NCBI GenBank assembly: GCA_026003255.1
Contig: BPGX01000002.1
Location: 450,330 to 514,329, forward strand
Direction of reading: 5' to 3'
Length of the DNA: 64,000 nt
From: Bacteroidia bacterium
Lineage (GTDB): Bacteria; Bacteroidota; Bacteroidia; B-17B0; Aurantibacillaceae
Part shown: positions 15,840 to 24,920 of the stretch, piece after piece
Layout of the letters: the number at the start of each line of letters is the position of its first letter
Position numbering within the stretch: position 1 is the stretch's first letter
The notes under the pieces: generated by a model
Told to the model about the DNA's origin: nothing
What the model saw: the letters and a program-made list of their open reading frames with translations, nothing else
The model's database searches: none
Translations under genes and position numbers: made by a program

Positions 15840-18130
15840 TATATTTTGACTCCCAATAAGGTTACATCATCTGTTTGATAGCCCTCTCCACGCCATTGAA
15901 GATAAAATGTTTCTAATGCAGTATATTGCTCTTCAATGGCTTTGTTTACCAAACTACTTAACAACTCCTTGAATTGCTTTGTACCTATCTTCTTTCCTTT
16001 TTCTCCTCCGAACTGGTCGGCATAACCATCGGTGGTGAGATATAAAAGTGCGTTTTCGTTGAGTTCTATTTGTTGTGATGAAAATGGTTTTGCTTCTTCA
16101 TACTTTCCAATTGGTTGTTTGTCTGGTTTGATTTCAATGAGTATGTTGTTTTCTGCAATATACAAAGGACGATTGGCTCCGCTGTATTGAATTTGCTTTC
16201 GGTTTTGTTTGTTGATTCTTACCAGACATACATCCATTCCGTCTCTGATATTTTCATCACTTCCGCTGAGTTTTTCTATGACGATTTCTCTTACTCTGTT
16301 TAGAATCTGATTCGTTTCTGTAAGTTTTTCTTCCAATACCGCTCTGGTAAGTGCATTGCTGCACACTACGCTCACCATAGCGCCGGGAACACCATGTCCC
16401 GTGCAGTCGCAGGCAGCAACAAAGATGTATTGATCTGTTTCTTCCAGCCAGTAAAAGTCACCGGCTACAATGTCTTTGGGTAAATAAAGAATAAAACTAT
16501 CCGGTAAGAGTTGTTCCCATTTGTTGGGATGTGGTAAAATGGCTTGTTGTATTCTTTTAGCGTAAGTGATGCTATCCAGAATGTCTTTATTTTTTTCTTC
16601 CACGATTTTCTTCTGGGCGGCGATTTCATCTCTGGCTTGTTCGATGATTTTCTTTTGACGTTTGGTAGTTTGCAGGGATTTGAAGACGATACCGAGGATG
16701 ATGAGAATGGCAAGAGATACAGAGCCGGTGAGGTAAAGGTACAATTGTTGTTGTTTTTCTTTGGCTTCTCTTCTTAACAGTTCCTGTTCGTGTTTGGCTT
16801 GTTCTTCGGCTTGCTTTTTTTCAAAGAGATATTGCATTTCTTTGGTTGCAAGGGCTTTTTTGTTTTCTTCACTGTTCACGCTGTCTTTGTGCATTACGTG
16901 TTTTTTGTATGCTTCCAGTGCTTCTTTGTAACGGCCGGTTTGAGCATAAAGAGTGTAGAGAATAAGATAGTTTTCAACTAAATGATAGTGGTTATAAATT
17001 GATTCACTTATGTTTTTGGCTTGAATCAAAAGCGTTTCTGCAAGTTTATATTTTTTTTGAATTAAGTATATAGATGCCATGGTAGATAGACATATTGCTT
17101 TACTGCGAATTTGCCCTATTTCTGAATTGAGATAATAGGATTTATTTAAATATTCTAATGCTTTTGAATGGTTTTTTATAGCGTCTGTATGATTACCATA
17201 ACTAATCATAGAATCTCCAATTGTTTTGTATAATATGCCAATATTTGTGAGAGTTTTGCCTAATTTCTTTTTATCTTGTAGTTTTTCATTTATTTTCAAT
17301 GCTTTAAAGTAATAATTTAGGGAAAGTTTTTTTTGGTTTAATTGGTCATAACAATTTCCTATATTGCAATAGTTGTTACTTATTCCGGCGAGATTATTAA
17401 TTTGCTCATTTGTTTTTAAGGCATTGAAAAAGTATTTTAAACTTTTATTGTATTGTTCTTGTTCATAAAATACAATTCCAATATTTTCAAGACAAGATGC
17501 TTCTACCTCTTTGTAGTTTATTTTTTGACTAATTTTCAAAGATTTAAATAAAAACTCTAATGCTTTATCATATTTAGCAAGTTCAATATATAAAGTGGCT
17601 ATATTATAGTCAACCGCACATTGATCGTACATGTTGCCAATCTTTTCGTATTGTTGTTTAGTAAAATTAAACATTTCAAGAGCTTTTACAAGATCTCCGA
17701 GATTCCAATGTATAGTGGCGATGTTTGCTATAACACCAGCGTATAATCTTTCTTTTTTTGGTACTTTGCCATCAATTTGTTGTAGATTTCTGACTACATT
17801 ATTAAATATTTCCAATGCTTTTTGATATTCACCAATAAGAAAAAAAGACCAACCTATTTGTGTGACACTATATAGCTCTCGAATAGGATCTCTTATTTGT
17901 TTAGCTTTGGATATACTTTGATTAAAAAAGTAATTGGCAGAATCAATATTAGAATAATGATATTCTAAACCAAGGTTATAGTAACAATTATACACATTGG
18001 TATCTGCTTCTGTTCCGCTTTTGCTTTCCCATTTTTTCAGTTCAGTGAAAAGGGAATCTAATTTCTTTTGGTTTTGGGAAAAACCAAATTTTAAAATAAT
18101 CAATAATACTATGAAACTTCTCCTTATCAT
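15839..18130 (-). CDS. TPR protein with SpoIIE/PP2C-type phosphatase domain
   Basis: 763 residues from the ATG at 18130 (MIRRSFIVLLIILKFGFSQ, signal peptide); a further start at 18154 adds 8 residues. TPR repeats fill about residues 40-430. A membrane segment follows (LYLTGSVSLAILIILGIVF), then a coiled coil (KKIIEQARDEIAAQKKIVEEKNKDI), then a SpoIIE domain with LPKDIVAGDFYWLEE, ACDCTGHGVPGAMVS and LTTDGYADQFGG, the metal-binding aspartates of PP2C. The likely role is a membrane phosphatase answering a periplasmic TPR sensor, as in partner-switching. A close paralog is at 43115-45493 on the other strand. Confidence 0.85.
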   Translation of the reverse strand: MIRRSFIVLLIILKFGFSQNQKKLDSLFTELKKWESKSGTEADTNVYNCYYNLGLEYHYSNIDSANYFFNQSISKAKQIRDPIRELYSVTQIGWSFFLIGEYQKALEIFNNVVRNLQQIDGKVPKKERLYAGVIANIATIHWNLGDLVKALEMFNFTKQQYEKIGNMYDQCAVDYNIATLYIELAKYDKALEFLFKSLKISQKINYKEVEASCLENIGIVFYEQEQYNKSLKYFFNALKTNEQINNLAGISNNYCNIGNCYDQLNQKKLSLNYYFKALKINEKLQDKKKLGKTLTNIGILYKTIGDSMISYGNHTDAIKNHSKALEYLNKSYYLNSEIGQIRSKAICLSTMASIYLIQKKYKLAETLLIQAKNISESIYNHYHLVENYLILYTLYAQTGRYKEALEAYKKHVMHKDSVNSEENKKALATKEMQYLFEKKQAEEQAKHEQELLRREAKEKQQQLYLYLTGSVSLAILIILGIVFKSLQTTKRQKKIIEQARDEIAAQKKIVEEKNKDILDSITYAKRIQQAILPHPNKWEQLLPDSFILYLPKDIVAGDFYWLEETDQYIFVAACDCTGHGVPGAMVSVVCSNALTRAVLEEKLTETNQILNRVREIVIEKLSGSDENIRDGMDVCLVRINKQNRKQIQYSGANRPLYIAENNILIEIKPDKQPIGKYEEAKPFSSQQIELNENALLYLTTDGYADQFGGEKGKKIGTKQFKELLSSLVNKAIEEQYTALETFYLQWRGEGYQTDDVTLLGVKI

Positions 18131-18228
18131 TTTAAGGATTACAAATGTAAACAATATATTTTTTGAAAAGAAATATAGTTGCTCTAAATGTAACTATTTA
18201 GAAACACTATCGTATTAATTAAAGTTTA

Positions 18229-19575
18229 TTATTGTTTTTCAAATTCCAATCTCATTCCTTTTTTACTTTCGTCAAAAACGCCATTATCATAAGCCAGATG
18301 ACCGTTTACAAAAGTTTTTTCAATAGTTGAAGAAAACGAATAGTTTTCAAAAGGAGACCACTTACATTTGTATAATAGGTTGTTTGCACGCACTGTATAA
18401 GGTTTATGAATATCTATTAAAACAAGGTCTGCAAAGCAACCTTCTTCAACAAATCCACGTTTTTTTATGCCAAACAACTTTGCAACGTTATGTGAAGTTT
18501 TCCGGACAATGGTTTCTAATGAAAATAAATTTTGATGATAAAGTTCTAATAGTGCTAATAGTGCATGTTGTACTAATGGTCCCCCGCTTGGAGCTTCTAA
18601 TAAGGGTTTGTTTTTTTCTTCAATAGTATGAGGCGCATGGTCGGTTGCAATAACATCAATTATGTCGTTATTGACCGCTTCAATAATTTTATCTCTATCG
18701 TATTTTGTTTTAATTGCAGGGTTCCATTTGATTTTATTCCCTAATTTTTCATAATCTTCATCGCAAAACCACAAATGATGAATGCATGCTTCGGCAGTAA
18801 TGTGTTTTTCTTCTAATGGTAATTGATTGGTAAACAATGAAAGTTCTTTGGCTGTTGAGATATGAAGGATGTGTAAACGAGTTTTGTATTTTTTTGCCAA
18901 CTCAACGGCAAATTTTGACGAAGTATAACAAGCATTTTCATCACGAATAATAGGATGAAAATAAGGGGGTAAATCAAAACCATATTCTTCTGTAATTTTA
19001 TCAAGATTTTTTTTGATAATGCTATCATCTTCACAATGCGTTGTAATCAATGCCTTACATTCAGAAAAAATTCTTTCTAAAGTTTTTTTGTCATCTACAA
19101 GCAAGTCACCTGTTGAAGATCCCATGAATATCTTTACCCCACACACTTTTGAAAAATCTGTATTCAGAATTTCTTCTAAATTATTATTAGTAGCTCCAAT
19201 GTAAAACGAATAATTGGCTAATGATTTAGATTGAGCGAGTGCATATTTTTTTTCAAGTTCATCTTGTGTAGTAGCGGGTGGTTGGGTATTGGGCATTTCC
19301 ATATAAGAGGTAATGCCACCTGCAACGGCTGCTTTGCTTTCAGTATAAATTTCACCTTTGTGAGTTAAGCCCGGTTCTCTAAAATGTACCTGATCATCAA
19401 TCATTCCGGGCATTAAAATTTTCCCTTCACCATTTATTTCAATAACATTGCTTTTAATATCATCTATTGTTTTTTCAATTCTTGAAATATAAGGAGGTTC
19501 AATAAGCACATCATAATAATCATAACAATCATCACTGGCTACAAAAATATTTTTGATAAGATATTTTTGACTCAT
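18229..19575 (-). CDS. pyrC: dihydroorotase
   Basis: 448 residues of the class I amidohydrolase type. PGMIDDQVHFREPGLTHKG carries the first metal histidine and the REPG signature. GVKIFMGSSTG, ITTHCEDD, LHILHISTAKE and VIATDHAPHTIEEK supply the remaining metal ligands and the catalytic aspartate. It closes carbamoyl aspartate to dihydroorotate in pyrimidine synthesis. The lysine that would be carboxylated is probably the K of GVKIFMG. The gene stands alone between the phosphatase and a terminator hairpin. Confidence 0.9.
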   Translation of the reverse strand: MSQKYLIKNIFVASDDCYDYYDVLIEPPYISRIEKTIDDIKSNVIEINGEGKILMPGMIDDQVHFREPGLTHKGEIYTESKAAVAGGITSYMEMPNTQPPATTQDELEKKYALAQSKSLANYSFYIGATNNNLEEILNTDFSKVCGVKIFMGSSTGDLLVDDKKTLERIFSECKALITTHCEDDSIIKKNLDKITEEYGFDLPPYFHPIIRDENACYTSSKFAVELAKKYKTRLHILHISTAKELSLFTNQLPLEEKHITAEACIHHLWFCDEDYEKLGNKIKWNPAIKTKYDRDKIIEAVNNDIIDVIATDHAPHTIEEKNKPLLEAPSGGPLVQHALLALLELYHQNLFSLETIVRKTSHNVAKLFGIKKRGFVEEGCFADLVLIDIHKPYTVRANNLLYKCKWSPFENYSFSSTIEKTFVNGHLAYDNGVFDESKKGMRLEFEKQ

Positions 19576-19686
19576 TTTTTTATTGGCAAAGGTAGGGAAA
19601 TTATTAGAAATCTTGCAAAAGCATAAAAAACAATAATAAAAAGTTGATTGTAATTACTATTGTCCAAAATATTTTTTATGAAAAAT

Positions 19687-19729
19687 AAAAATTCTTATCT
19701 GCTATAAATAGATATTTATGAGAATTTTT
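19687..19729 (-). terminator. terminator-like hairpin downstream of the T9SS cargo gene
   Basis: AAAAATTCT and AGAATTTTT pair over at least 9 bp around an AT-rich loop; A runs on the left give a U tract on the minus strand. The same palindrome could also act on the plus strand. Confidence 0.5.
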
Positions 19730-19854
19730 CGCACACGGCGAATAGTTAGATGGATGTTTTATTTAATATACTTTTTTGCCCAAGTCCAATCTTTTCTATA
19801 ATCAGCATTGAAAAAGATGACCAATTTCCTCACTATAATTATACAAGAGATTTA

Positions 19855-21363
19855 TTAGCGTATTAAAAAAACCTTCTTAAAGTTAACAATAAAATTAGAT
19901 TGTGTTTTGATAATGTAGGGACCATCATTTAATGAATTTAAAGTGATGATAACATTGGTATTTAAATTATCAGGATATATTTCCATTACTTTTTCGTTAA
20001 TTAAATTATAAACTTCAATTTTATCAATAGGGTAAGGTGCATTAAACATTAAGACATCTTTGGTTGGGTTAGGGTATATTTTGATTATATCAATATTGAA
20101 ATTGTTAGTGGGTAAATTTGTTATTATATTACCTGATGTGTCTAAATAGCTAATAAAACTTTTAAATGAGTTGCTATCATTAAAGTTGTAATATAAGCCA
20201 GCGATTATATTTTTTGATCCTAAATAAATACTTGATGGATTATACCATTCATTTGTTGCATTGCCATAATACCGGATGTTTTTTAAAAAACAATTTGTGT
20301 CCATAACACTGATAAACATTTGTTGAGGTTGTTGTGGAAAAAAGGGAAAGATATTATTAGACACTGAAGATATGCCTGTAAGCCACATATTATTATTAGA
20401 ATATCCAATGGCATTATAATAATAGGTTAATGAATAATTTTTTTGATCTGACCATTTAATAATTTTAGAATAAAAAATATTATTAGGATTATTCAAATTA
20501 AATTTTGTGAGTATAATTTTATTTTTCGGATTGTTACTTAAACAGGAATTGATGGAATCAATTATTTGTGAAAGAGTAATATTAATGATATTATTACTAT
20601 TTACAATGGGTAGATTAAAATTATACAATGGATTAGTGTTTATCCATTGTGAGCAATAATTGTTAGATGCATTATAAATACTATCAATGGAATATGATTT
20701 TATTAAATTAAGCGTAGTATCAAAAACTACTAATTCTCCTGAATAATTAGGATTATTATTACAAAAACCATATATTCCAGCAAATAAATATCCATCATTG
20801 TGATAAAGCGAATTTAAATAATCTATCTGAGCACCTCTTAAAGAAAAATAAGTTGTAGAATCAATAGTATTTAAATTAAAATCTATTTTAAATAGATGAA
20901 GTGAATTATTTTGTGTTATCTGAAAAACATAAAAGGACTTATTATTTACTGTTATATTAATCATATAGGTGTTAGTAAAATATTTTGAGAGAATAATATT
21001 GAAACTTGTATCTAATTTCATAAAATATATCTTGCCGTTACTGGCCCATCCACATACAAAAATATGATTGTCAACATAAAATAGTTTTAGAATACTGGAA
21101 TTAATACCATCAATATATATGGAATCTATTTGATTACCTTGTTGGTTGAATTTCAGTAAAAATGAATTTTTAGGGTAATGTGAAGTATCTATACTAGTTA
21201 CACCTGTATATATGAAACTATTATTTTCTACAACGCTATTAAAAATATAAATAGAATTTTTATTATTGTTTTTTTCAATTAGAAAATTCTGTTGCCCAAA
21301 TACAGAGATGAAAAGTATTTTGAATATTACTATAATAAAAAAGTGAAAGGATTTCCAATTCAT
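19855..21363 (-). CDS. Asn-rich secreted protein with type IX secretion sorting domain
   Basis: 502 residues with an N-terminal signal peptide (FHFFIIVIFKILFISVFGQ). The middle is asparagine- and tyrosine-rich, with repeated strand-like segments (FLLKFNQQGNQIDS, FLSYLDTSGN-like), consistent with a beta-propeller of a PQQ/Kelch-like kind but without a clear family. The last about 75 residues are a type A T9SS C-terminal domain: IDIIKIYPNPTKDVLMF, IDKIEVYNLINEKVMEI, LNDGPYIIKT and FKKVFLIR. It is exported by the Por secretion system and anchored or released. Function unknown. Confidence 0.8.
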   Translation of the reverse strand: MNWKSFHFFIIVIFKILFISVFGQQNFLIEKNNNKNSIYIFNSVVENNSFIYTGVTSIDTSHYPKNSFLLKFNQQGNQIDSIYIDGINSSILKLFYVDNHIFVCGWASNGKIYFMKLDTSFNIILSKYFTNTYMINITVNNKSFYVFQITQNNSLHLFKIDFNLNTIDSTTYFSLRGAQIDYLNSLYHNDGYLFAGIYGFCNNNPNYSGELVVFDTTLNLIKSYSIDSIYNASNNYCSQWINTNPLYNFNLPIVNSNNIINITLSQIIDSINSCLSNNPKNKIILTKFNLNNPNNIFYSKIIKWSDQKNYSLTYYYNAIGYSNNNMWLTGISSVSNNIFPFFPQQPQQMFISVMDTNCFLKNIRYYGNATNEWYNPSSIYLGSKNIIAGLYYNFNDSNSFKSFISYLDTSGNIITNLPTNNFNIDIIKIYPNPTKDVLMFNAPYPIDKIEVYNLINEKVMEIYPDNLNTNVIITLNSLNDGPYIIKTQSNFIVNFKKVFLIR

Positions 21364-21403
21364 GTATGCAAATTTAATTAATATTTACCTATTGTTCAAA
21401 ATT

Positions 21404-21712
21404 TTACACTCCATATTCTTTTTCTTCACGCTTCGGGGTCAATTTAGGGGAAGAAGGTTTTTGAACAATAGTGAATTTATAATATTTCTCTATTTTTCTT
21501 ATGTGTTTCATAGATTTTTCCATAACCTCTGATAGTAATAATTTTTCATACCTACTTTTGAAAAATATTACCTGTGAAAGATTTGTGAATGGTTATATTA
21601 GTGTTGTTGTGCATAATATGAAGTTCTTTCTAAATCTACAAAAGAAATTTCTTTAAAATTGGAAACGCAGACCAACACATCTGTAATTGGATATTCAAAT
21701 TCTCTAATACTC
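21404..21712 (-). pseudogene. possible degenerate coding remnant of unknown family
   Basis: This occupies most of a 406-bp gap. On the minus strand an open stretch 21404-21592 ends in QKPSSPKLTPKREEKEYGV then stop, and a second stretch around 21598-21712 reads EFEYPITDVLVCVSNFKEI before a stop, in a different frame. Both look like protein sequence, but neither has a proper start and no family is recognised. It may be a decayed gene; chance frames in AT-rich DNA remain possible. Confidence 0.3.
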
Positions 21713-21769
21713 TTCTAGGATTTAGCATTTTAGCAGATTAAAAATATTATTTTGCAACAATTCTACTAA

Positions 21770-22803
21770 TTAGCCATTAGGAATATTACAGTATGGTATA
21801 CCATAAGTTATATTTATATTCCAATATAGTTTCAAAGTATTAGGTGGACATCCATCGCTATACGAATATCTTACATAAAAAAATGGAACAACATCGTAAT
21901 TGATTATATAATAGTTGGAATTGGGCTTCTTTAAATTACCTAATGATTTAATGCTATTTATTAATGAATTTAAGCTAGGGTTCCCGTATGCATTAACATA
22001 AATACTATTTAAAACTAAACATGTGTTGGTGTTACATTTTATATTATATAATGTATAAGGAGCAATACTAATGTCGTTTATTGGACTATTATATGAGGTT
22101 TGCACATTAGTCCAATAATAATTATTACTACAAAAATTATAGTTCAAACAATTTAATTTACCTTCTACCAAAGTAGGACCATCTAATCCTGTACTACATG
22201 AATAGTACGTTGCATATTGGGTAGACCAATCACAATTAAAGCTATTGCTAAAAAGGGCACATGGATCATCGTTTGTTTTATAGTTTGAATTGTTGCTATC
22301 TTCATATAATGTAATCAAGGATTTTATTTTAACTTTATTCTCTTCAGATTGTTCGCCAAAAATATCAATGGCTTTAACTTGATAATTTTTTGAGATTATA
22401 TAACTATAAATTTTATAGTAAATCACACTTAATGTGTCTTTACTAATAGCGTCCTTTTCAACTTGTACTTCACATGTTATACTATCAAAAGATAAATAAT
22501 TTTTATCCAGTTGTTTATCAAAAAAATAATTCAAATAAGTTTCTAACACCCAAAGCGAACTATCAAGGGGTAAATAATTTTGATTCGATGAAATTTTAAA
22601 TGTATTCTTATTTTTATTTACTAATGATGCCATCTGCTTTATAATTTCATCCATTTTATCTTTTGAAGGAAAGTAGAATTTTTCAATTCTTTTATCTTGC
22701 TGAATACTAGTTGAACTAATATCTTTCTCGTTTAATTTATTTTGTTTTTTACAACCAAATACTAACACAAAAAAGAAACTAAATAAAAAAAAATCTTCTC
22801 ATA
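21770..22803 (-). CDS. lipoprotein of unknown function (homopolymer shift in signal peptide)
   Basis: The frame 21770-22768 encodes 332 residues beginning MLVFGCKKQNK, which contains the lipobox LVFGC but lacks the usual charged and hydrophobic part. An ATG at 22803 followed by AGA AGA and nine T's supplies that part if one T is removed: MRRFFLFSFFFVLVFGC. The mature protein has many cysteines in its second half (CALFSNSFNC, YYSCSTG, KLNCLNYNFCSNN, DGCPPN) and no recognised domain. It is a neighbour of the T9SS cargo gene on the same strand. Surface or periplasmic location is inferred. Confidence 0.6.
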
Positions 22804-22874
22804 ATTTTAATTTTTTAAGTTAATGATTTTTTTAATTGCTAATTGTTTTTATAGGTACAATTAGCAAAACCTTC

Positions 22875-22918
22875 CACTGGCCAGTGGTGTATATCATTTG
22901 GCGCCACAATGATATACT
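22875..22918. repeat. two adjacent perfect palindromes
   Basis: CCACTGGCCAGTGG (14 bp, no loop) at 22875-22888, followed 1 base later by GTATATCATT-TGGCGCCAC-AATGATATAC (10-bp arms) at 22890-22918. They lie in the gap between the minus-strand lipoprotein gene and the plus-strand methyltransferase gene. Could be regulatory sites, an attachment-type sequence or a mobile palindromic repeat. The rest of the gap 22804-23100 holds nothing else recognisable. Confidence 0.55.
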
Positions 22919-23100
22919 TGGGTGCAATAATAAAGTAGAAAAAAAAACAAACAAGTTTTTCTGAAATATTTTTATTAAGTAATTGAAAATGAGTGAATTA
23001 TTTTTAAGTTGATAGCCATCATCGCTTACATTTTGTTTTCTTGTTATTAATTTTCTTTTTTGATATTTTCTTTTAGTTCAATTACATTAGTCCCAAAAAA

Positions 23101-23856
23101 ATGTCTACTGCAGAAAGAGTTAATCATAAAGAACTATCAGATAATTATGTGTTGCAAAGAAGTATCAGTGCTTATTTGTATGCGGCACAATTAGTGCAGG
23201 GAAAAGCTCTGGAAATAGGCACCGGCAGTGGTTATGGTATAGATTATATTGCACCCCACTCAGAAGAATTTATTACATTAGATAAATTTCAATCCGATAT
23301 TGATTTTTCAAAATACAAAAATGTTAGGTTTGTTCAATGTACTGTACCTCCTTTGCCTTTTGAAGATAACACATTTGATTTTGTAGTGAGTTTTCAGGTT
23401 ATAGAGCATATTGAAAAGGATGACTGGTTTGTAAAAGAAATACATCGTGTTTTAAAATCAGGGGGTAAGTTTATTGTAACAACGCCCAATATACTTACTA
23501 CACTAACAAGAAATCCATGGCATGTTCGTGAATATACAAAAGAACAATTACAGGAATTATTAAGTCGATATTTTTCAAACATAGAAATGTTTGGTGTTTT
23601 TGGAAATGAAAAGGTTATGAAATACTACGAGCACAATAAGCAAGCCGTGCAGAAATTAATGCGATGGGATGTGTTTGATTTACAACACAAATTACCACGA
23701 TGGGCATTGCAGATTCCTTATGATATTTTAAACCGATGGAATAGACAGAAACTCTTAAAAGAAAATCCTCTAACTAAAGATATTACTGTTCAGGACTTTT
23801 CACTATCACCTGTTAACGATTCAGCATTGGATTTGTTTTATATTGCTACAAAATAA
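23101..23856 (+). CDS. class I SAM-dependent methyltransferase (glycan-type)
   Basis: 251 residues. Motif I ALEIGTGSGYGIDYI, then ITLDKFQSD, then LPFEDNTFDFVVSFQVIEHIEKDDWFVKEIHRVLKSGG, the methyltransferase type 11 pattern, and a C-terminal helical extension. It begins a plus-strand run of ten genes and is followed 3 bases later by a polysaccharide deacetylase, which suggests a cell-surface glycan acceptor; this is inferred from context only. Confidence 0.78.
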   Translation: MSTAERVNHKELSDNYVLQRSISAYLYAAQLVQGKALEIGTGSGYGIDYIAPHSEEFITLDKFQSDIDFSKYKNVRFVQCTVPPLPFEDNTFDFVVSFQVIEHIEKDDWFVKEIHRVLKSGGKFIVTTPNILTTLTRNPWHVREYTKEQLQELLSRYFSNIEMFGVFGNEKVMKYYEHNKQAVQKLMRWDVFDLQHKLPRWALQIPYDILNRWNRQKLLKENPLTKDITVQDFSLSPVNDSALDLFYIATK

Positions 23857-23859
23857 TTT

Positions 23860-24486
23860 ATGTTTTTTCTTCAAACCCCTGTTTTACTTTATCAAAAGCT
23901 ATTTCCTGAAGCGATATTTCAACTCAAGCATCCCAATCAAATTGCGCTCACTTTTGATGATGGGCCTATTCCAGAAGTAACAGAATTTATTCTGGATGTT
24001 CTTAAAAGTTATCAAATACCTGCTACATTTTTTTGTGTAGGCCACAACATTATTAAGCATAAAAAAATTTTTGATAGAATATTAAACGATGGACATAGTG
24101 TAGGTAATCATACTTTTTCTCACATTAATGGATGGAAGTGTTCTTTGAATAGATATTTAGGTGATGTCAATCAATTTGAAAAAATTTATTCTACTTCTTT
24201 TTTTCGTCCGCCTTATGGTAAAATTAAAAAAAGTCAATATAATGAATTGCTGAAAAGAAACTATAAAATTGTTTTTTGGAGTATTATCAGTTACGATTAT
24301 CATTCTAAAATGACTGAAAATAAGTGTAAGAAATTACTTGAAAATCAAACTACTGGCGGGCAAATAGTTTTATTTCATGATAGTATAAAGTCCTTTCGTC
24401 TAATTTCTAAAATTTTACCACAATATATAGAATTTTGTCATAGTTTAAATCTTACCTTTGTGCCGCTCAAAAATTCTTTACTATGA
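23860..24486 (+). CDS. NodB-type polysaccharide deacetylase (CE4)
   Basis: 208 residues with the full CE4 motif set: LTFDDGP (catalytic base and metal aspartates), GHSVGNHTFSH (metal histidines), FFRPPYGKIK (oxyanion arginine), DYHSK and QIVLFHDS (catalytic histidine). No signal peptide is evident, so it may be cytoplasmic or membrane-associated through the N-terminal TPVLLYQKLF segment. It removes N- or O-acetyl groups from a polysaccharide or peptidoglycan. It overlaps the next gene by 4 bases (ATGA). Confidence 0.85.
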   Translation: MFFLQTPVLLYQKLFPEAIFQLKHPNQIALTFDDGPIPEVTEFILDVLKSYQIPATFFCVGHNIIKHKKIFDRILNDGHSVGNHTFSHINGWKCSLNRYLGDVNQFEKIYSTSFFRPPYGKIKKSQYNELLKRNYKIVFWSIISYDYHSKMTENKCKKLLENQTTGGQIVLFHDSIKSFRLISKILPQYIEFCHSLNLTFVPLKNSLL

Positions 24487-24818
24487 AAAAGTTTATTTTT
24501 CTTTCAATATTATCTGTATTATTAGTATTGTTTTCATGTAAAAGTAATGTTGTGGAAACTCAGGTGCATGTATGGGGTGTGTGTGATCTATCAAAATCTA
24601 AAATTGATAGTGCAGCCAAATTAGAAGGTGTTGTTAAAGCAGATTGGGATAAAGAAACCCGATTACTAACATTAGAGTTTGACAGTACAAAAGTTTCATT
24701 GGATAATATCCTGAAAAATGTGGCTATGGCTGGATTTGACAACGAACGTTATTTTGCGGATGATTATGCGTATGAACAACTTCCCGATGAATGTAAATAC
24801 GAAAGAAGAGAAGAATAA
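24483..24818 (+). CDS. lipoprotein with heavy-metal-associated-like fold
   Basis: 111 residues. The signal peptide and lipobox are KKFIFLSILSVLLVLFSC. The rest, VHVWGVCDLSKSKIDSAAK ... GVVKADWDKETRLLTLEFD ... VSLDNILKNVAMAGFDNERY, follows the beta-alpha-beta pattern of HMA domains, but the metal motif is reduced to one cysteine (GVCDLSK), with a second late in the protein (DECKYE). Periplasmic copper handling is possible. Translationally coupled to the deacetylase. Confidence 0.65.
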   Translation: MKKFIFLSILSVLLVLFSCKSNVVETQVHVWGVCDLSKSKIDSAAKLEGVVKADWDKETRLLTLEFDSTKVSLDNILKNVAMAGFDNERYFADDYAYEQLPDECKYERREE

Positions 24819-24920
24819 TTTGGGTTTAATTATGTAGCACGTTCATAAATACGTTTATTTTCAGTTCGAATCATTCAGGCAAAAACAATTCATTATTTTT
24901 GTAGCACTTATTTTAATCTA

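Noticed and set aside
16115-17825. Several plus-strand frames opposite the TPR-SpoIIE gene
   Set aside because: Cysteine/phenylalanine-rich shadow translations of the helical TPR coding strand.
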